A stretch of 64,000 nt of DNA. Source: Chamaecyparis obtusa. Lineage: Eukaryota > Streptophyta > Pinopsida > Cupressales > Cupressaceae. Shown piece by piece: positions 22,940-34,607 of this stretch; position 1 is the first letter of the stretch, and every line of letters starts with the position of its first letter. The DNA lies in NCBI GenBank assembly GCA_027943335.1, contig BSBK01000524.1, positions 1,463,001-1,527,000 on the forward strand. The letters are read 5' to 3'. Below the pieces are notes generated by a model, which was not told the origin of the DNA, searched no databases, and saw only the letters and a list, made by a program, of their open reading frames with translations. A program made the translations under genes and the position numbers.

Positions 22940-24502
22940 ATTTATCTTTATACCAATAGGCTTATGAATAGCTTTAATAGGAGAGACTTTGATATGAGGA
23001 GTTGAAGTTTGAGGGGATTTATTTTTATGCCAATGATTAGGAAGAATGGGAGAATTTTGAGGTGGATATGAAGGCTTATGATAAGAGGATGTTTGGGTAC
23101 TTTGATCTTGTCAATGATCTTTGGATAACATAGGAATAGTACTTCACTTTTAATTTTCAATAAAGTTCATAAGGGATGATGGAAGGAATATCTTGATCTT
23201 GCTTAGGAGGTGGATAGGATATGGGAGATGGAGGGATATGTAGCTCTTGAGGTGAAGGGATGTGTTTTTTGAAGAAGTGAAATGGGATGACCAAATCATC
23301 ATAGATTTCTTGTGATATGGAACATCGGTCAACCATTGGATGAGGAAGGATATCTTGATCTTGATATTTATTAATACTTGTTTCTTCACATTTTAGATTG
23401 TTCACTTGACATGGATCCACTTTTAAGGATGAGGGGGGATTTTGGGTCTGCATGGGGATGCTTTAAGGGATGATGGAGAACCATTTGGGATAACTATCAC
23501 AGGCATTGAATCACACAAAATATTGGGATCTTTGATTTTTGAAGCATTGAAAAGACTTGCAGCAAGTTGTAGATTGGCTTGGATTTCTTTTAGGGGTAGC
23601 CCTTGAGGGTATACATAGTCAACATGAAAAGCATTAGGTTCTTTTTTTGATGGAGGCATGCTAGCTAGATTTTCTACTTTAGGAGATGCATGAGTGTTGG
23701 AAGAGGTGGATGATGCAAGAGAACCAATAGTAGACATAGTTTCATGAGTTTGATCTTGCTTGAGAGTAGTATCTTCATTAGATAAGTCAATAGGATTTTT
23801 CAATTTTGATTAGGTTATCATCAATAAGATCTTGTATTTTATGCTTCAACTCCATGCAATATGAAGTTTCATGTTCATTATATCTATGATATGAACAATA
23901 TTTTCTCAAGAATACAAAACCACATGAAGTGATTTGAGGCAATGCGATGAGATCATTTTAAGGAGTTTTTCCAAAGTTGATTCATAAGATGGTCCAAAAG
24001 GAGTAAATGGTCTATCCAATGGACGTTGCTATGTGTTTTTGTTGACCAAAGAGATTTGAGTTTCAAGATCATGATGATCTAATTTACCACTGTCATGTGA
24101 TGAGGATTGTTGAGATAGGACTAATTCCTCTTTATTTTCTTGATCAAAGATTGGATCTTCTTGAGATTGTGAAATAAATTCTTGGTCAAAGATTGGATTT
24201 CCATTAAGATGTTATTGATAAAAAATAGGATGGTTATGATGTTCTTCTTGATCAAATATGAGATTAGTGTGAGATTGTGAAATAGACTTTTTGTTTGATG
24301 AAGATGAAGATATAGACGACTCATGATCATAGAAAAGGAAAGATTGATCTTAATGAAGACTTGTTGGATGATGTATCATTTCTTCTTTCATGTCTTGGAT
24401 TTTTTATTGTAAAGATTTAATTTTCTTTGTGAGGGCTTCCATGAGAATCTCTTCTTCTTCCTCATCATGATTATGATATCTAAACCGATTATTTTCAGAC
24501 AT
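22940..24502 (-). pseudogene. gag: gag-like protein of element B
   Basis: Minus-strand frame from an ATG at 24502 (MSENNRFRYHNHDEEEEEIL, then a Lys-rich helix). It goes through an acidic/Ser-rich middle and a segment RPFTPFGPSYESTLEKLLK to a zinc-knuckle-like motif KYCSYHRYNEHETSYC followed by LKHKIQDLIDD (about 23925-23820). The knuckle plus LKHxIQDLID tail is the plant Ty3 gag nucleocapsid, as in A and D. Downstream (23803-23423) a Ser/Pro-rich part has VDYVYPQGLPLKEIQ. Several TAA and TAG stops and frameshifts break it. The usual central capsid domain was not seen, so the gag itself may be shortened. Confidence 0.62.
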
Positions 24503-25737
24503 GGTGTGATTGTCTTGATGTTATTGTATTCTTGTAAAGATATTTTGATGTAATATGATCTGGTGAAAACTGACATTAACAAGAATTGAAGATTTTAGAA
24601 TTGAATTCCCTTTGGTGAAACCTTTTTTACTTTTGTTGACAATCTTAATTTGACTTGGTTTGCACTCTATTTTGATTGAAATAGGTAGTACTTGGAAAAG
24701 GGTACTAAAAAATACCTTTAGATTGATTAAAATTGGTTAGGAAGTACTCATTTTTATTCATTTTTAGTCTATACGCGTCAAAATAGAGCTGGTAGGTATC
24801 ACATAAATCCTTGTACGTGCTAATTGGAAAATTTATATGTGCTATTTTGTTGTTGATAAGTGTCACTCTGATGAATAACAGGTAAAAAGGGTTCAAATGT
24901 TACCTTAATCGATGCTAGCAAAGGCTAGGCACATTTTTTATTTTATTCATTTGTATTTTTTAGTCACCTAGTGGCGATTCTTCCATCTCCTTTGCATCCT
25001 CCTTCCACAAACGTTAATCCATCACAAGGAAGGAAAATATGAAGAAAACCAACAAAATTAAAAACCCCTTTTTAAAAATTAATCAAAGATTTAATAATTA
25101 AGGAGTAAAAATCAAATTAAGAGATACATATTTTGATTTATAAGCTTCAATTACTCTCAAAGATCTTCCATATGCTTCAATTTCCTTTCTATTTTCATAC
25201 CTTAACTTCTTCTTGGCTTGTCTTTTTTTCTTTTGAACTCAGATCTTTAATTTTTACACCTTTTTATGATCTGTCATAAAAAAAACCAAAGAGTTAAATT
25301 CATTAACATGATAGAATTTTCAATTTGAACAAAAATAGAGTTACACACTACTAAAATGAGCATATGCACTACTTCTTTTAGGTCTACACGATATAGAAAA
25401 CATTGAATACGTTATTTAAATTCTATAAAGTGCTACTGAAATGATTAAACTATCAAAAGCATTAAAAGACAAGTCAAAGGCATTATAAAGCATCTACACA
25501 CGCATTGAGATAATTTAGACAAAAGATAGAAGTTATTGAAAATGTGTCAAAATCTATGTAAATGCATTGATCTTTTCAGTGCACACACTATTTTACTATG
25601 CAGATGCATCAAACTTCACCATGTACATGCCATTTCACCTATCAAATGCACTGATGTACCTACAATTTGAAAATCTACAACATAAATCCACTTAAAAACA
25701 TAAAAGATCATTAGAAAATGTTAGTCTGAGGCATTTT

Positions 25738-25754
25738 CCCCATGATGGGTTCCA
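25738..25754 (-). other. Primer binding site of element B
   Basis: Minus strand TGGAACCCATCATGGGG, three bases from the LTR end: a decayed form of TGGCACCCACCGTGGGG seen in element D. Confidence 0.65.
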
Positions 25755-25757
25755 TTT

Positions 25758-26525
25758 TGTGTATCAAAAAATACCTTCATGAAATTAGTTTGCCAAGAAT
25801 CAATTCAAAATTTGAAAATTCAACAATAAATCCTATTGAATTGAAAGCAATAACAAGAAACATCTCATGGTTATCTATCTAAAGAAGCTAATAGATTGAT
25901 CTCAACTTAAGCATCATTAGAGATAGCTATAGAATGAGAAATTGAAACTATGATAAATGTAATTTTACCAATCTAACTCAATTATTTTGAATTGTGCTAT
26001 GAATCCAAAACCAAATGCCTATAGTAATGATGCAATTAAGAAAGATGAGGATGGATCTTGTACTCTTAATTTTTCTCACTATTTATAAAATTTCTCAATG
26101 CTTAGGGGTAAAGTGAAGTTAACCATGATCAAAGTTGAGTCAAGTTGACAATTTCAAATGATGAGACAAACTAAAGATTTTGGTCTCAAATGTTGGAGCA
26201 AAGAGACATAATGAAGGGTCAAGATAAAACTCCAAGATGAGTGATGTAGAATTGATTTGGACTTGATCCATGTGAGATCATTCCTTCATTCCCATTGGTC
26301 CATTTGATTTTTCCACATGTGGTTGGTGAGAATAATAGGAATTAATAATTGATTTATTTTAGCCATGTCTACCCTTAAAGGGGTTAGATTTGATTTCAGC
26401 TATACAATTAATCAATTGCCCAATTTTTTGATTTAATTAATTCAATAGATTTGATTTCAATTAATTCATGATTTAGTCCTTGATTGCTCACTTTGATTTT
26501 ACTTGACCATTTTTAGGTGTATACA
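25758..26525 (-). repeat. 5' LTR of element B
   Basis: Partner of 18386-19172, with scattered substitutions and small indels. Primer binding site adjoins at lower coordinates. Confidence 0.85.
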
Positions 26526-26530
26526 CTTCA

Positions 26531-27057
26531 TTATCCTATAAATTGAACATGATTGAATTAATAAATCTAGTTCAAGGCACCAATTTATATGAATTTGTGA
26601 AGATGGATACCATTTTGGTATCATAAAACAACAAGCAATAAAACCACTTTAAAAACATCGTGCCACCCTCCCCATCCCCACCCATAGAATAACCTCTTAT
26701 AGATGCTCTTACAACTATCATAAGGAAGCTCTCATGCATGTCCACTCATGGAAGGAATATGTCATAAATCATCATAGGTATTATCATATAATCTCATTAC
26801 ATCTATCATAACCATCATATATGCTCTTGAAACCCATAATAAGTGTCCAAACACCTCAAAATAGAGGATTTCAAGAGGAGACACCTATCTATTTTTTCAT
26901 TTTCCTAGATAAGAAATGGTAAAGGTAACTATGCCTTTAAATGGTCTCTTTCACCACTGTTGGTTAAATGGTTTAACCTCTTATGGGTAATTTACAATAG
27001 GGATTAGGAAAATAATAAATCAAGGATTACAAGGTTGGTGGAACCTAAATTATAACA
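26531..27057 (-). repeat. 3' LTR of element F, proximal part
   Basis: On the minus strand it starts TGTTATAATTTAGG right after a purine-rich tract (GTCAAGAGGGAGAA, 27071-27058) and runs to the insertion point of B. Together with 18100-18380 it gives an LTR of about 0.8 kb. Confidence 0.55.
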
Positions 27058-27071
27058 TTCTCCCTCTTGAC

Positions 27072-27860
27072 ATCATACATTTTGAATTACCCCATTGCAT
27101 TAAAAAAAATACAAATCAAGAACAATGATTAAGGTCCATGGCCTTCCTACACCAAGAGAGATTATGTGTGGTCACTAACTTCATGAGAGAATCAACAACA
27201 TTATTTGAAGTGTAAATTTTCTCAATCAATACCTATCCACTTTCAACCATCTCTTACACAAAGTGATACTGAACATCAACATGTTTACTACAAATATGAT
27301 ACATGGGATTTTGGGCCAAACACATGGCACTCTAACTAACACATCAAATTCTCACTATCTTGCAATAAAAAACAATACCATTACCAATTCTCTATAACCA
27401 AACTTACTTACTAGAGGCATGTGTATCAACTATATACGCTACTCCATAGATAGACAATACAACTGTAGGTTTTCTTTTACTCATCCAACTCACTGCACCT
27501 CCAAATAAAGTAAAAACATATCCTTTAGTGAACTTCTAAATATTCAAGTGACCAATTCAATATGCATCAACAAAACCCTATATGTCAAATAAATTATGCA
27601 CATCATCGGTACCATGATAAACCAAACAATAATCAAAAGTACCTCACAAATATCTTAAAACCATTTTAGCAAAATTCCAACGCTCTTTACTAGGTTTAGA
27701 CATAAACCTGGTTAAAACTTCCATTTCTTGGGCTATATCTGGTCTAGTACAAACCATTGCATACATTAAACTATCGATAATATTATCATAAGGAACACTG
27801 GGAATGTTTTAATGTCATCATTGGAATTATGAAACATGTCTAAACTCAACTTAATATCAA
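27072..27860 (-). pseudogene. Copia RNase H and RT end of element F
   Basis: Minus strand reads DNIIDSLMYAMVCTRPDIAQ (about 27790-27730), then EVLTRFMSKPSKERW, DAY at the second RNase H part, SWMSKRKPTVVLS, and near the end KHVDVQYHFV and SGEVLIEKI-like text, all standard for the end of Copia pol. It is broken by several TAG/TGA/TAA stops. Upstream of 27860 the Copia homology ends abruptly, so RT proper is gone. Confidence 0.72.
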
Positions 27861-28079
27861 TAAAAAATAGAATACTCATTGACTTACAGTCCTACACCAT
27901 TCCCCAATCTCGCAAGGTTTAATTCATTTCCATACTGAAGTTATACTGCAACTACTGAGATCAACTCTGTAAGTTTCCTAGTCACTATTCCTATAACCAT
28001 TCTTCACCAATTCATCCATAACTGGAACAACTGAGCATATAAACATATGCGAACACAACTGTGATAAGTAAACATATTA

Positions 28080-28260
28080 TGCTACACAAATCTCAGTTCA
28101 CTAGAGCTAAGTCTTCATACATTGTCCATACAATTTTTTGCAACCTGTCTATCCAATCTATTTGCAACTTCTGGATTCCCTTATTGAAATATATGTTGAC
28201 ATCAATGACAAAAAAATGAATGCCAACAACATAGGCTACAACAATTCCAATAGAATTCAC
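28080..28260 (-). repeat. Fragment resembling the LTR start of element H
   Basis: Minus strand has TTGTTGGCATTCAT and GTCATTGATGTCAACA, matching the first 100 bp of the H LTRs in order and spacing. It is probably a fragment of another Copia element that replaced part of F. Confidence 0.35.
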
Positions 28261-28272
28261 ACTTGGAAGAGG

Positions 28273-28626
28273 TTAAATTCTAATGCGCATACACTTCTCT
28301 TTTGGGCAACCGAAAGAATTTTTGGATTGTGCCCTTATGTAGAGTGAACATAACTCTATCATTATGGGTCTTAGTCTCTCCAATATCCAGGTTGTACTAT
28401 TGATACGCTTCATCACCAAATCCATACATTGCACTATGGCCAAAAAACCTATAGCTTCAACCAATCTACTTTCAACCAATCTTTGGGTAATGGGGCACTT
28501 ATTTGGATCTTTGATTCTTCGACAAAAGTCATTCAAATATATATTTCCTAACTTCATATCCTCAATTTTAGATAAGGAACACTCTAACCTATTCAATTGA
28601 TCATACTCCAAATACTTGAACTTCAT
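28273..28626 (-). CDS. Open reading frame of unknown family within F remains
   Basis: 117 codons from an ATG with no stop, while neighbouring DNA is decayed. Contains YLNDFCRRIKDPNKCP, LVESRLVEAIGFLAIVQCMD and near the end SFGCPKEKC. Five cysteines in all. I do not recognise it as gag, protease, integrase or RT, though it lies where Copia pol should be. It directly precedes the H-LTR-like fragment in the same orientation, so it may be the tail of another repeat or a captured fragment. Confidence 0.3.
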   Translation of the reverse strand: MKFKYLEYDQLNRLECSLSKIEDMKLGNIYLNDFCRRIKDPNKCPITQRLVESRLVEAIGFLAIVQCMDLVMKRINSTTWILERLRPIMIELCSLYIRAQSKNSFGCPKEKCMRIRI

Positions 28627-28639
28627 TTTTTAAAGACTA

Positions 28640-28997
28640 TGGTTTATAGCTTCACAATTTGCAAAATTTAACTCTTTCTAAAATATGAAAATAAGAGAAT
28701 AAGTTTTGACCTCACTAGTTTGATCTCTAATTGTAGAAGAAATATGATGCCCTAGCTAGTTCTTGGGCACATACCTCAATTCTGAGTGGATCATAACTAA
28801 TGCTTTTCATATTGTTAGAGGGTTTTATCATGAATATCTCACATTTAATATTCAATGCAGGTCATTTCAAGAATTAAATGCTCTTGTGGTAGTTGGTGCT
28901 ATTTTAAAACTATGTCAACATCTCAAATTAAAATTACATCAACTTCACTATCACCATCAGACTTAAACATTGGAAATCAAACACTTCTTGTGGTGTT
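28640..28997. other. A+T-rich remainder of F, nothing recognised
   Basis: Short frames only. Lies between the unknown reading frame and the insertion site of element G. Confidence 0.35.
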
Positions 28998-29002
28998 GTT
29001 AG

Positions 29003-29452
29003 TGTAAGAATTTGCAAATAACAAATATTGAACCACATATCTAGAGGTTAAAGAAAAGCACAAGAGAGATGATATGAATGCAATGATTGATATTGAATTG
29101 ATCCAATGAATTCACCTTGATTACATGATTACATAATAGGCCTCCTTATATAGGAAAGGTGATAAGAGATAATGATAAGGAGCCAATAAGCTATCACCTA
29201 TGCTAGGAGTAATCACATGTCCACCAAATGTGGATCATCCTCCATTATGCAATAAAGTATGTGTAATGGATTAGGATGATAATGTGATAAGAGCACTAAA
29301 GGTGGGTCTCACACCAAAAGTGGAATTTCTCCTACACCATGTGCTTAATGAGGTGCAAACTCCTAGGTGTCTCAATCAAAAACTACTATGCAATGCATTA
29401 ACCTAAGTAAGATTAAGTAAAGTGTAATTAGGAATATTTAATTACACCAACA
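29003..29452 (-). repeat. 3' LTR of element G
   Basis: 450 bp; minus strand TGTTGGTGTAATTAAATATT...ATTCTTACA. TATA box CCTATATAAGG at about 29163-29153. The polypurine tract TTAAGGGGGG lies at 29462-29453. Confidence 0.92.
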
Positions 29453-29799
29453 CCCCCCTTAAGTGCAACTTAGGGGAATGCACTTAAAATCACAATGCAA
29501 GATGGGTTCCAGCTACTAGGCCACGTTAGGTACCCATGTACAAAGTGAAATACATGAAATGCAATAACTCTCATAAAGTGGAGAAAGAGGGAAAACCTCA
29601 TGGGAAAAACCCTCCCCCAAAAAGAGAGAAGAAAATAAGATGCATGGATGGATGGAGTACTTAAGACCCCCCAAGAACTACATACATAATGTATATACAA
29701 AGAAATATCCCCCCATAAGAAGGATAGTTGGAGACATGATATCCCCCCCATAATGTAGAAGCTCCCATGTTGATGAAGAGTACTTGGAAACAATAGATA

Positions 29800-30350
29800 A
29801 GTCAATTCTTACAAGAAATATGTATCTTCTTAGGAAGAAATAGATACATCAAATGATGAAGAATCCAATCCTTGTGAAAATGGAATGAGGAAGAAGATGT
29901 AGGTCTCCATGTATGAATCTCTGAAGACTGAATAGGTCTCTCTAAGCTCAAAGAATCTATCACCTCATGTGACAAATCAAGTGAAGAAGGAGAAGAATCA
30001 AGTGTGCCAATCTCCAAAGAAGTTGAAGAAGTATCCCCAACTATGATGCTATCATCAAAGGAAAGAGAAACCCCCTCATGTATGTCTTCCAAATCTGTAT
30101 CATGAGAATCAACAAATGCCGAAGAGGCATCCAAGTAGTCATCACATTCTGCAAGATTTGAAACACTATGAACATCCTATTGAATAGTAGAGCCCATGTC
30201 CGAAGAAGTAGGAGGTGGAGGAGTAGGAAGCTCAACACTTGTCTCAACAACAAAATGATTCAAGTGCCCAAAGTTATCCTCATAATTATCCCTTGGCAAA
30301 GGGATGTGTACTTCATGAATATCATCATTATCATCAACAAAATGTGAAAA
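29800..30350 (-). pseudogene. Acidic tail of element G polyprotein
   Basis: Two overlapping minus frames; 30134-29802 (110 codons) is rich in Ser, Asp and Leu (DTDLEDIHEGVSLSFDD, then SLEIGTLDSSPSSLDLS). It stands where integrase would be in a full Copia element. No catalytic motif is present. It may be the joined remnant left after deletion of most of pol. Confidence 0.45.
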
Positions 30351-31088
30351 CTAATACAAGCGTGATGTATGATCAACAACTCCCATAGCTATGACATCTC
30401 TAGTCTCCATGTCCCTAATGTAGACAAAATTAGGAGTGAACTCAACAATTTTACCTTGTGCTCCATGTGTAATTTGGTTAATAGAAAGGAGATTAGTGGT
30501 CAAGGATGGTACACAAAGAACATCATTAAATGTCCCTTCTCCCATAGGAATAGAACCTTTTCCACAAACTCTCATGAATGTGTTGTTACCCATAAAAATA
30601 TTAGGAGAATTACAAGGCTAAATAGAAGAAAACATATCCATAGAAGATGCCATATGATGTGATGCACCTGAATCAAGAAGCCATTTACCTTGCTCAAGAT
30701 GTGTAGAAGCCAAGAGTGCTTGTCCTTTACCTTTATCTTTGGATGATGATGGAGATGTAGAAGCTACCAAATGTGTAGAAGAAGGAGTAGACACTAATGA
30801 GGGAAACTTAAGGTTGTGTTTTTGAATAATGTGAGTTAGCTCATCAATCTTCTTTTGAAAAAACTTATGCTCATCATGTCCCAACTTTTTACAATATGCA
30901 CATTTATCTCTCTTTCTTCTAGATGATTCCTCTCTTGAAGAGGACTTGGATTCAGTAGTATTCTGTGAAGTAGATTCATTACCTTTGTCATGAGGCTTAG
31001 GATCCTTATGATGTTTCTTTCCTTTTCCATTAGAAGCCTTTGATGTAGACCCACTTGCAATCAATGCTTGATGTGTGGAAGGCTTCAA
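30351..31088 (-). pseudogene. Nucleocapsid and protease of element G
   Basis: Continues gag. Ser/Lys-rich stretch, then a zinc knuckle CAYCKKLGHDEHKF in which the last metal-binding Cys is Phe. Then the aspartic protease: KWLLDSGASHHMA with the catalytic Asp-Ser-Gly intact, followed after a TAG (about 30618) by VPSLTTNLLSINQ, the normal end of a Copia protease. The stop at 30351-30353 ends this segment. Confidence 0.82.
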
Positions 31089-31694
31089 TTAACCCATGTG
31101 TGCCAACTTTGCTTGTTCCCTTGTGAGTTGCGGTACAAACTCATCAAGAGAGGGCAATTTGTATGCACTACCAAGAGCATCCATAGTAGCATAGATTGTA
31201 GAAACAAAGATAGAATAATCAGGACCAAGCTTGGAAAGAATATAAAAGATCAATTGTTCATCCCCTTTAACAATGCCACATGTAGTAAGCTCCAATCTAA
31301 TAGAATTGAACTTAGAGAAAAAATCTTGAATATTGTCAAAATCACTAGGATTTAGACCTATGAGCTCATTTTCTAATCTGAATTTTCTCATTCTATCAAT
31401 TTTACCAAAGAGTCTTTCCAATATGACCCAAGCATCATGAGGATGTGTGCAAGATGCAATATGAAAGTGCAAATCATGAGAGATGAATGATCTAAGAGAG
31501 CCAAGTGCTTTATCCTTTTGATCAAACCATTTTCTCCTTTTTGCAATACCTGTTAGAGGTTCTTGATGCTGTCCAAGAGTCATTCTAAGAAATCCAATAC
31601 TTAACAAATGATCACTTAAAGAAACTTTCCATTCATGGTAGTTATATGGAGTGAGGATTTTAACCTTTGAATTATCCATAATGCAACCAAACAA
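31089..31694 (-). CDS. gag: gag (UBN2-type) of element G
   Basis: 201 codons from ATG at 31694 (a second ATG five codons on may be the real start). N-terminal LTPYNYHEWKVSLSDHLLS, then DAWVILERLFG and a helical region, the usual Copia gag fold. It ends at a TAA (31089-31091), one base from a Gln codon; the same frame carries on with the nucleocapsid and protease segment at 31088-30618, so the two were one polyprotein. Confidence 0.85.
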   Translation of the reverse strand: MFGCIMDNSKVKILTPYNYHEWKVSLSDHLLSIGFLRMTLGQHQEPLTGIAKRRKWFDQKDKALGSLRSFISHDLHFHIASCTHPHDAWVILERLFGKIDRMRKFRLENELIGLNPSDFDNIQDFFSKFNSIRLELTTCGIVKGDEQLIFYILSKLGPDYSIFVSTIYATMDALGSAYKLPSLDEFVPQLTREQAKLAHMG

Positions 31695-33139
31695 TGATTG
31701 ATAACTACTGATAAATCCTTCAAATGACTGATGAAAATTAGAAAACTAAAATCCAAGGATTAACCAAGTGCAAATATAGCCCCAAAATAGCCTATTTCTA
31801 AAAGTGATACATCCACCCCAAATCACTGAAAACTGATTGCAGATCTAGAAAGTAGACAAAAAATCATGCACTTAAAAAAAAAATTCACCTCAAAATGTTA
31901 CCGTAAGTGCAGAAACGAAGCCCTAGAAGTTGCAAAAATTAGAAATAGGCAAGAACAGTCAACAAAATCTACAATTTCTAATAAATTTGGCCACCAAATT
32001 TCCAAAATAATACCACCATTGGATTCTTTAGGAAATTTTACCCAATTTTTTTTTTTTTTTTTCTAAAGGAGCAAAAATGAGCAAGTTATAGCCCTTTGAA
32101 GTTGGACAACAAAATGAAAAACTCCAATGGTGAAGAAAAAAAAATTCCAAACCTTGATGACATCAACAAACTAGTGGGTTAAATTTGACAGTCGTATGGA
32201 CGTTGCCAAAATGCCCAATTTCACCTATTTTGAGGGCTGAATAGCCGTCAAATTTAGGCAATAGGGATGATGATGTTAGCAAAAAACTAGGCTCTTGTTG
32301 ATGTGTCGCTGACTATGTGGGTGCACCATACAAGCGCTGACATAAATATATATGATTGATGATGTTAGGACATTTTGTGATGATGTCACTCTATGTTAAC
32401 TGGGGGCTGACGTGGCACTGGGGACATGGTGGGATGACATGTCGGTAAGGTGGTGCTCTGTTGGCAGCTTGTGTTGCATGTCCCACTGGAGTCTTGTCGT
32501 GTGGCGACTGCTGTAGGTAGTGGTGGGTGGAAGAAAGGGTTGCTTGGGTGATGGTTGTGATTCCAAGCGGTGGTAAGGGATTATTAATCCCACATTGAAG
32601 AGAAAAAAGGTTTCATCCCTTTTTAAATATGCAAAGACCTGAAAATAAGGTAAATGAAGAAGCTAAGCTCGAGCTCCGCTTTGGCGTCAAGCTTGGGCTC
32701 AAATTCTGATCTGTGTTCTTGTGATGTTGATGTTGACTATGTTTTGATGTCACACTGATGCAGAATAAATTTAGAATATTCTATGGTATATGCGATAAAT
32801 GATAGGGCATGTACCAGGCCCGTAAAACCCAAATTTTTGCAGGAAAAAAATTCCAAAAAATACAGAATTAAATTTTTTTTTTTTTTCAAAATCATACCAT
32901 AGAGGTGCAAATCGGACCATATGACTCGATTTGTAAATTGTTTTTTGCCTCGATTTGGACTTTCCCCAAATATGGGTGAGTTTATAGTCGATTTTAACCA
33001 AAACAACCTCCCAGACGCAATGGTGAGGTCAGATATTCTCTAAGACATCTCTACAACATGCTGGTTCCCAGATCCAAGATTTGGACCTTCAAAGCTTGCA
33101 ACAAGATCTCTTCAAATCAGCTAATCAAAATGCTCCAAT
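31695..33139 (-). other. Leader of element G
   Basis: 1.4 kb between primer site and gag with no credible gene. Contains two long homopolymer tracts (T at about 32046-32063 and 32871-32886) and a more G+C-rich patch at 32395-32590. Unusually long for a Copia leader. Confidence 0.5.
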
Positions 33140-33152
33140 GGCTCTGATACCA
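33140..33152 (-). other. Primer binding site of element G (initiator tRNA-Met)
   Basis: Minus strand TGGTATCAGAGCC, directly next to the LTR: the standard plant Copia site complementary to the initiator methionine tRNA 3' end. Confidence 0.9.
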
Positions 33153-33602
33153 TGTAAGAATTTGCAAATAGAAAAGATTGAACTAAGGATCTAGAGGTTA
33201 AAGAAAAGCACAAGAGAGATGATATGAATGCAATGATTGATATTCAATTGATCCAATGAATTCACCTTGATTACATGATTACATAATAGGCCTCCTTATA
33301 TAGGAAAGGTGATAAGAGAGAATGATAAGGAGATGATAAGCTATCACCTATGCTAGGAGTAATCACATGTCCACCAAATGTGGATCATCCTCCATTATGC
33401 AATAAAGTATGTGCAATGGATTAGGATGATAATGTGATAAGAGCACTAAAGGTGGATCTCACACCAAAAGTGGAATTTCTCCTACACCATGTGCTTAATG
33501 AGGTGCAAACTCCTAGGTGTCTCAATCACAAACTACTATTCAATGCATTAACCTAAGTAAGATTAAGTAAAATATAATTAGGAATATTTAATTACACCAA
33601 CA
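33153..33602 (-). repeat. 5' LTR of element G
   Basis: 450 bp partner of 29003-29452, same length and ends. Confidence 0.92.
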
Positions 33603-33607
33603 GTTAG

Positions 33608-34580
33608 TTTCCCTATTTAAAAATGGCCTTATTTATCAGTTCCTTCTTTTCTTTCTTTAAAGTTCCATTCCAGATGTCGTGCTCTAACAAGCATTCTGGG
33701 ACTATCCATCATGCCCAACACATTTTTTAGTAAGGTTGTGGGAAATCCTACCACCTTGATGAATAAATTTCCTCTTTCTTATGATTTTGTAAGTTCCATT
33801 TCAATCATTAGGCTCTGACAATAGTTCTAGAACCAGCTATTGGACTTTCATCTTTTCTTTTGAATAGTGAAACAATTTTCACATGACTTAACAAGACTGT
33901 TTTTTTGAATAAATGCTTATACAAAGGTGATGTCAGGAGTTGATAATACAAATGGAACATGCTAATGATGTACCTAAGGGACAAGAAGGATAAACTTAGT
34001 TCCTATTAAGACATCAAATCCTAGTGGTTGTTACAAAACACAACCTAGATCCGGATGGTTTACAAAAGAATTGGTAAGAAGACTTAGAAAAAGGAAGACT
34101 CAATGAAACCTTCAAATTTAAAGGTGGACGTTAAAAATTGAGAAACATTTGTTTTCTATATTAACATCTATTGAAGTAGTCTTACTCAAAATAAAATTAA
34201 ATGCATTCATAATTTCAGCAATAGAGTCACCCTCTTTCATTTAAAATGAGTACAAATGTATTTTCAAATATAGCATGTTAGAAAGACTCTTAGTTTGATA
34301 ATTATTACATATTTTCCTCCATATCTTGTAGGTTGTGTCTTTTGTAGAGACATTCAAGAGGAAAAAGTTCAAGGGACATAATTAAATGTTCCCTCATGCC
34401 TTCTTTTCTAAAGTTTTCACTCCTCATTTGATAAGGTAGAACCTTGTGGTTTCTTTTCTAACAAAATTGGAAACCACTAATTTCTCTCTTAAAGGAGGTC
34501 TTTAAATTTTAACTTCCACATGTCATATCTAGTTCCATTGAACTTCTCAATATCTTGATGAGAGGTGGAGTCCACGGTAT
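33608..34580 (-). pseudogene. gag remnant of element F
   Basis: Minus strand from about 34578 reads STSHQDIEKFNGTRYDMWKL, then KFKDLL, the typical N-terminus of Copia gag. After that it decays into short frames down to the G insertion site. A possible primer site TGGTAGATTTGAG at 34602-34590 (changed from TGGTATCAGAG) precedes it. Confidence 0.5.
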
Positions 34581-34607
34581 ACAACCTTTCTCAAATCTAC
34601 CAAAAAT

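Larger units (their letters stand above)
18386..26525 (-). mobile_element. Element B: gag-only Tat-type element, both LTRs and TSD
   Basis: Complete in outline: 5-bp target duplication CTTCA at 18381-18385 and 26526-26530; LTRs at 18386-19172 (787 bp) and 25758-26525 (768 bp) starting TGTATACACC and ending TACACA on the minus strand; a primer site at 25738-25754; a polypurine tract at 19173-19186. The 6.6 kb interior holds only gag-like sequence: no RT, RNase H or integrase motif was seen on either strand. It would need enzymes from a relative such as D, whose LTR ends, primer site and 3' UTR it shares. Confidence 0.82.
29003..33602 (-). mobile_element. Element G: gag-protease-only Copia element, complete
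   Basis: 4600 bp with 450-bp LTRs at 29003-29452 and 33153-33602 (about 18 differences by eye, roughly 96% alike), target duplication GTTAG at 28998-29002 and 33603-33607, an initiator-Met primer site and a purine tract. The interior has a leader, gag, zinc knuckle, protease and an acidic tail, then about 350 bp to the polypurine tract. Integrase, RT and RNase H are absent, so it depends on a full Copia relative. It is the youngest-looking insertion here. Confidence 0.9.
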
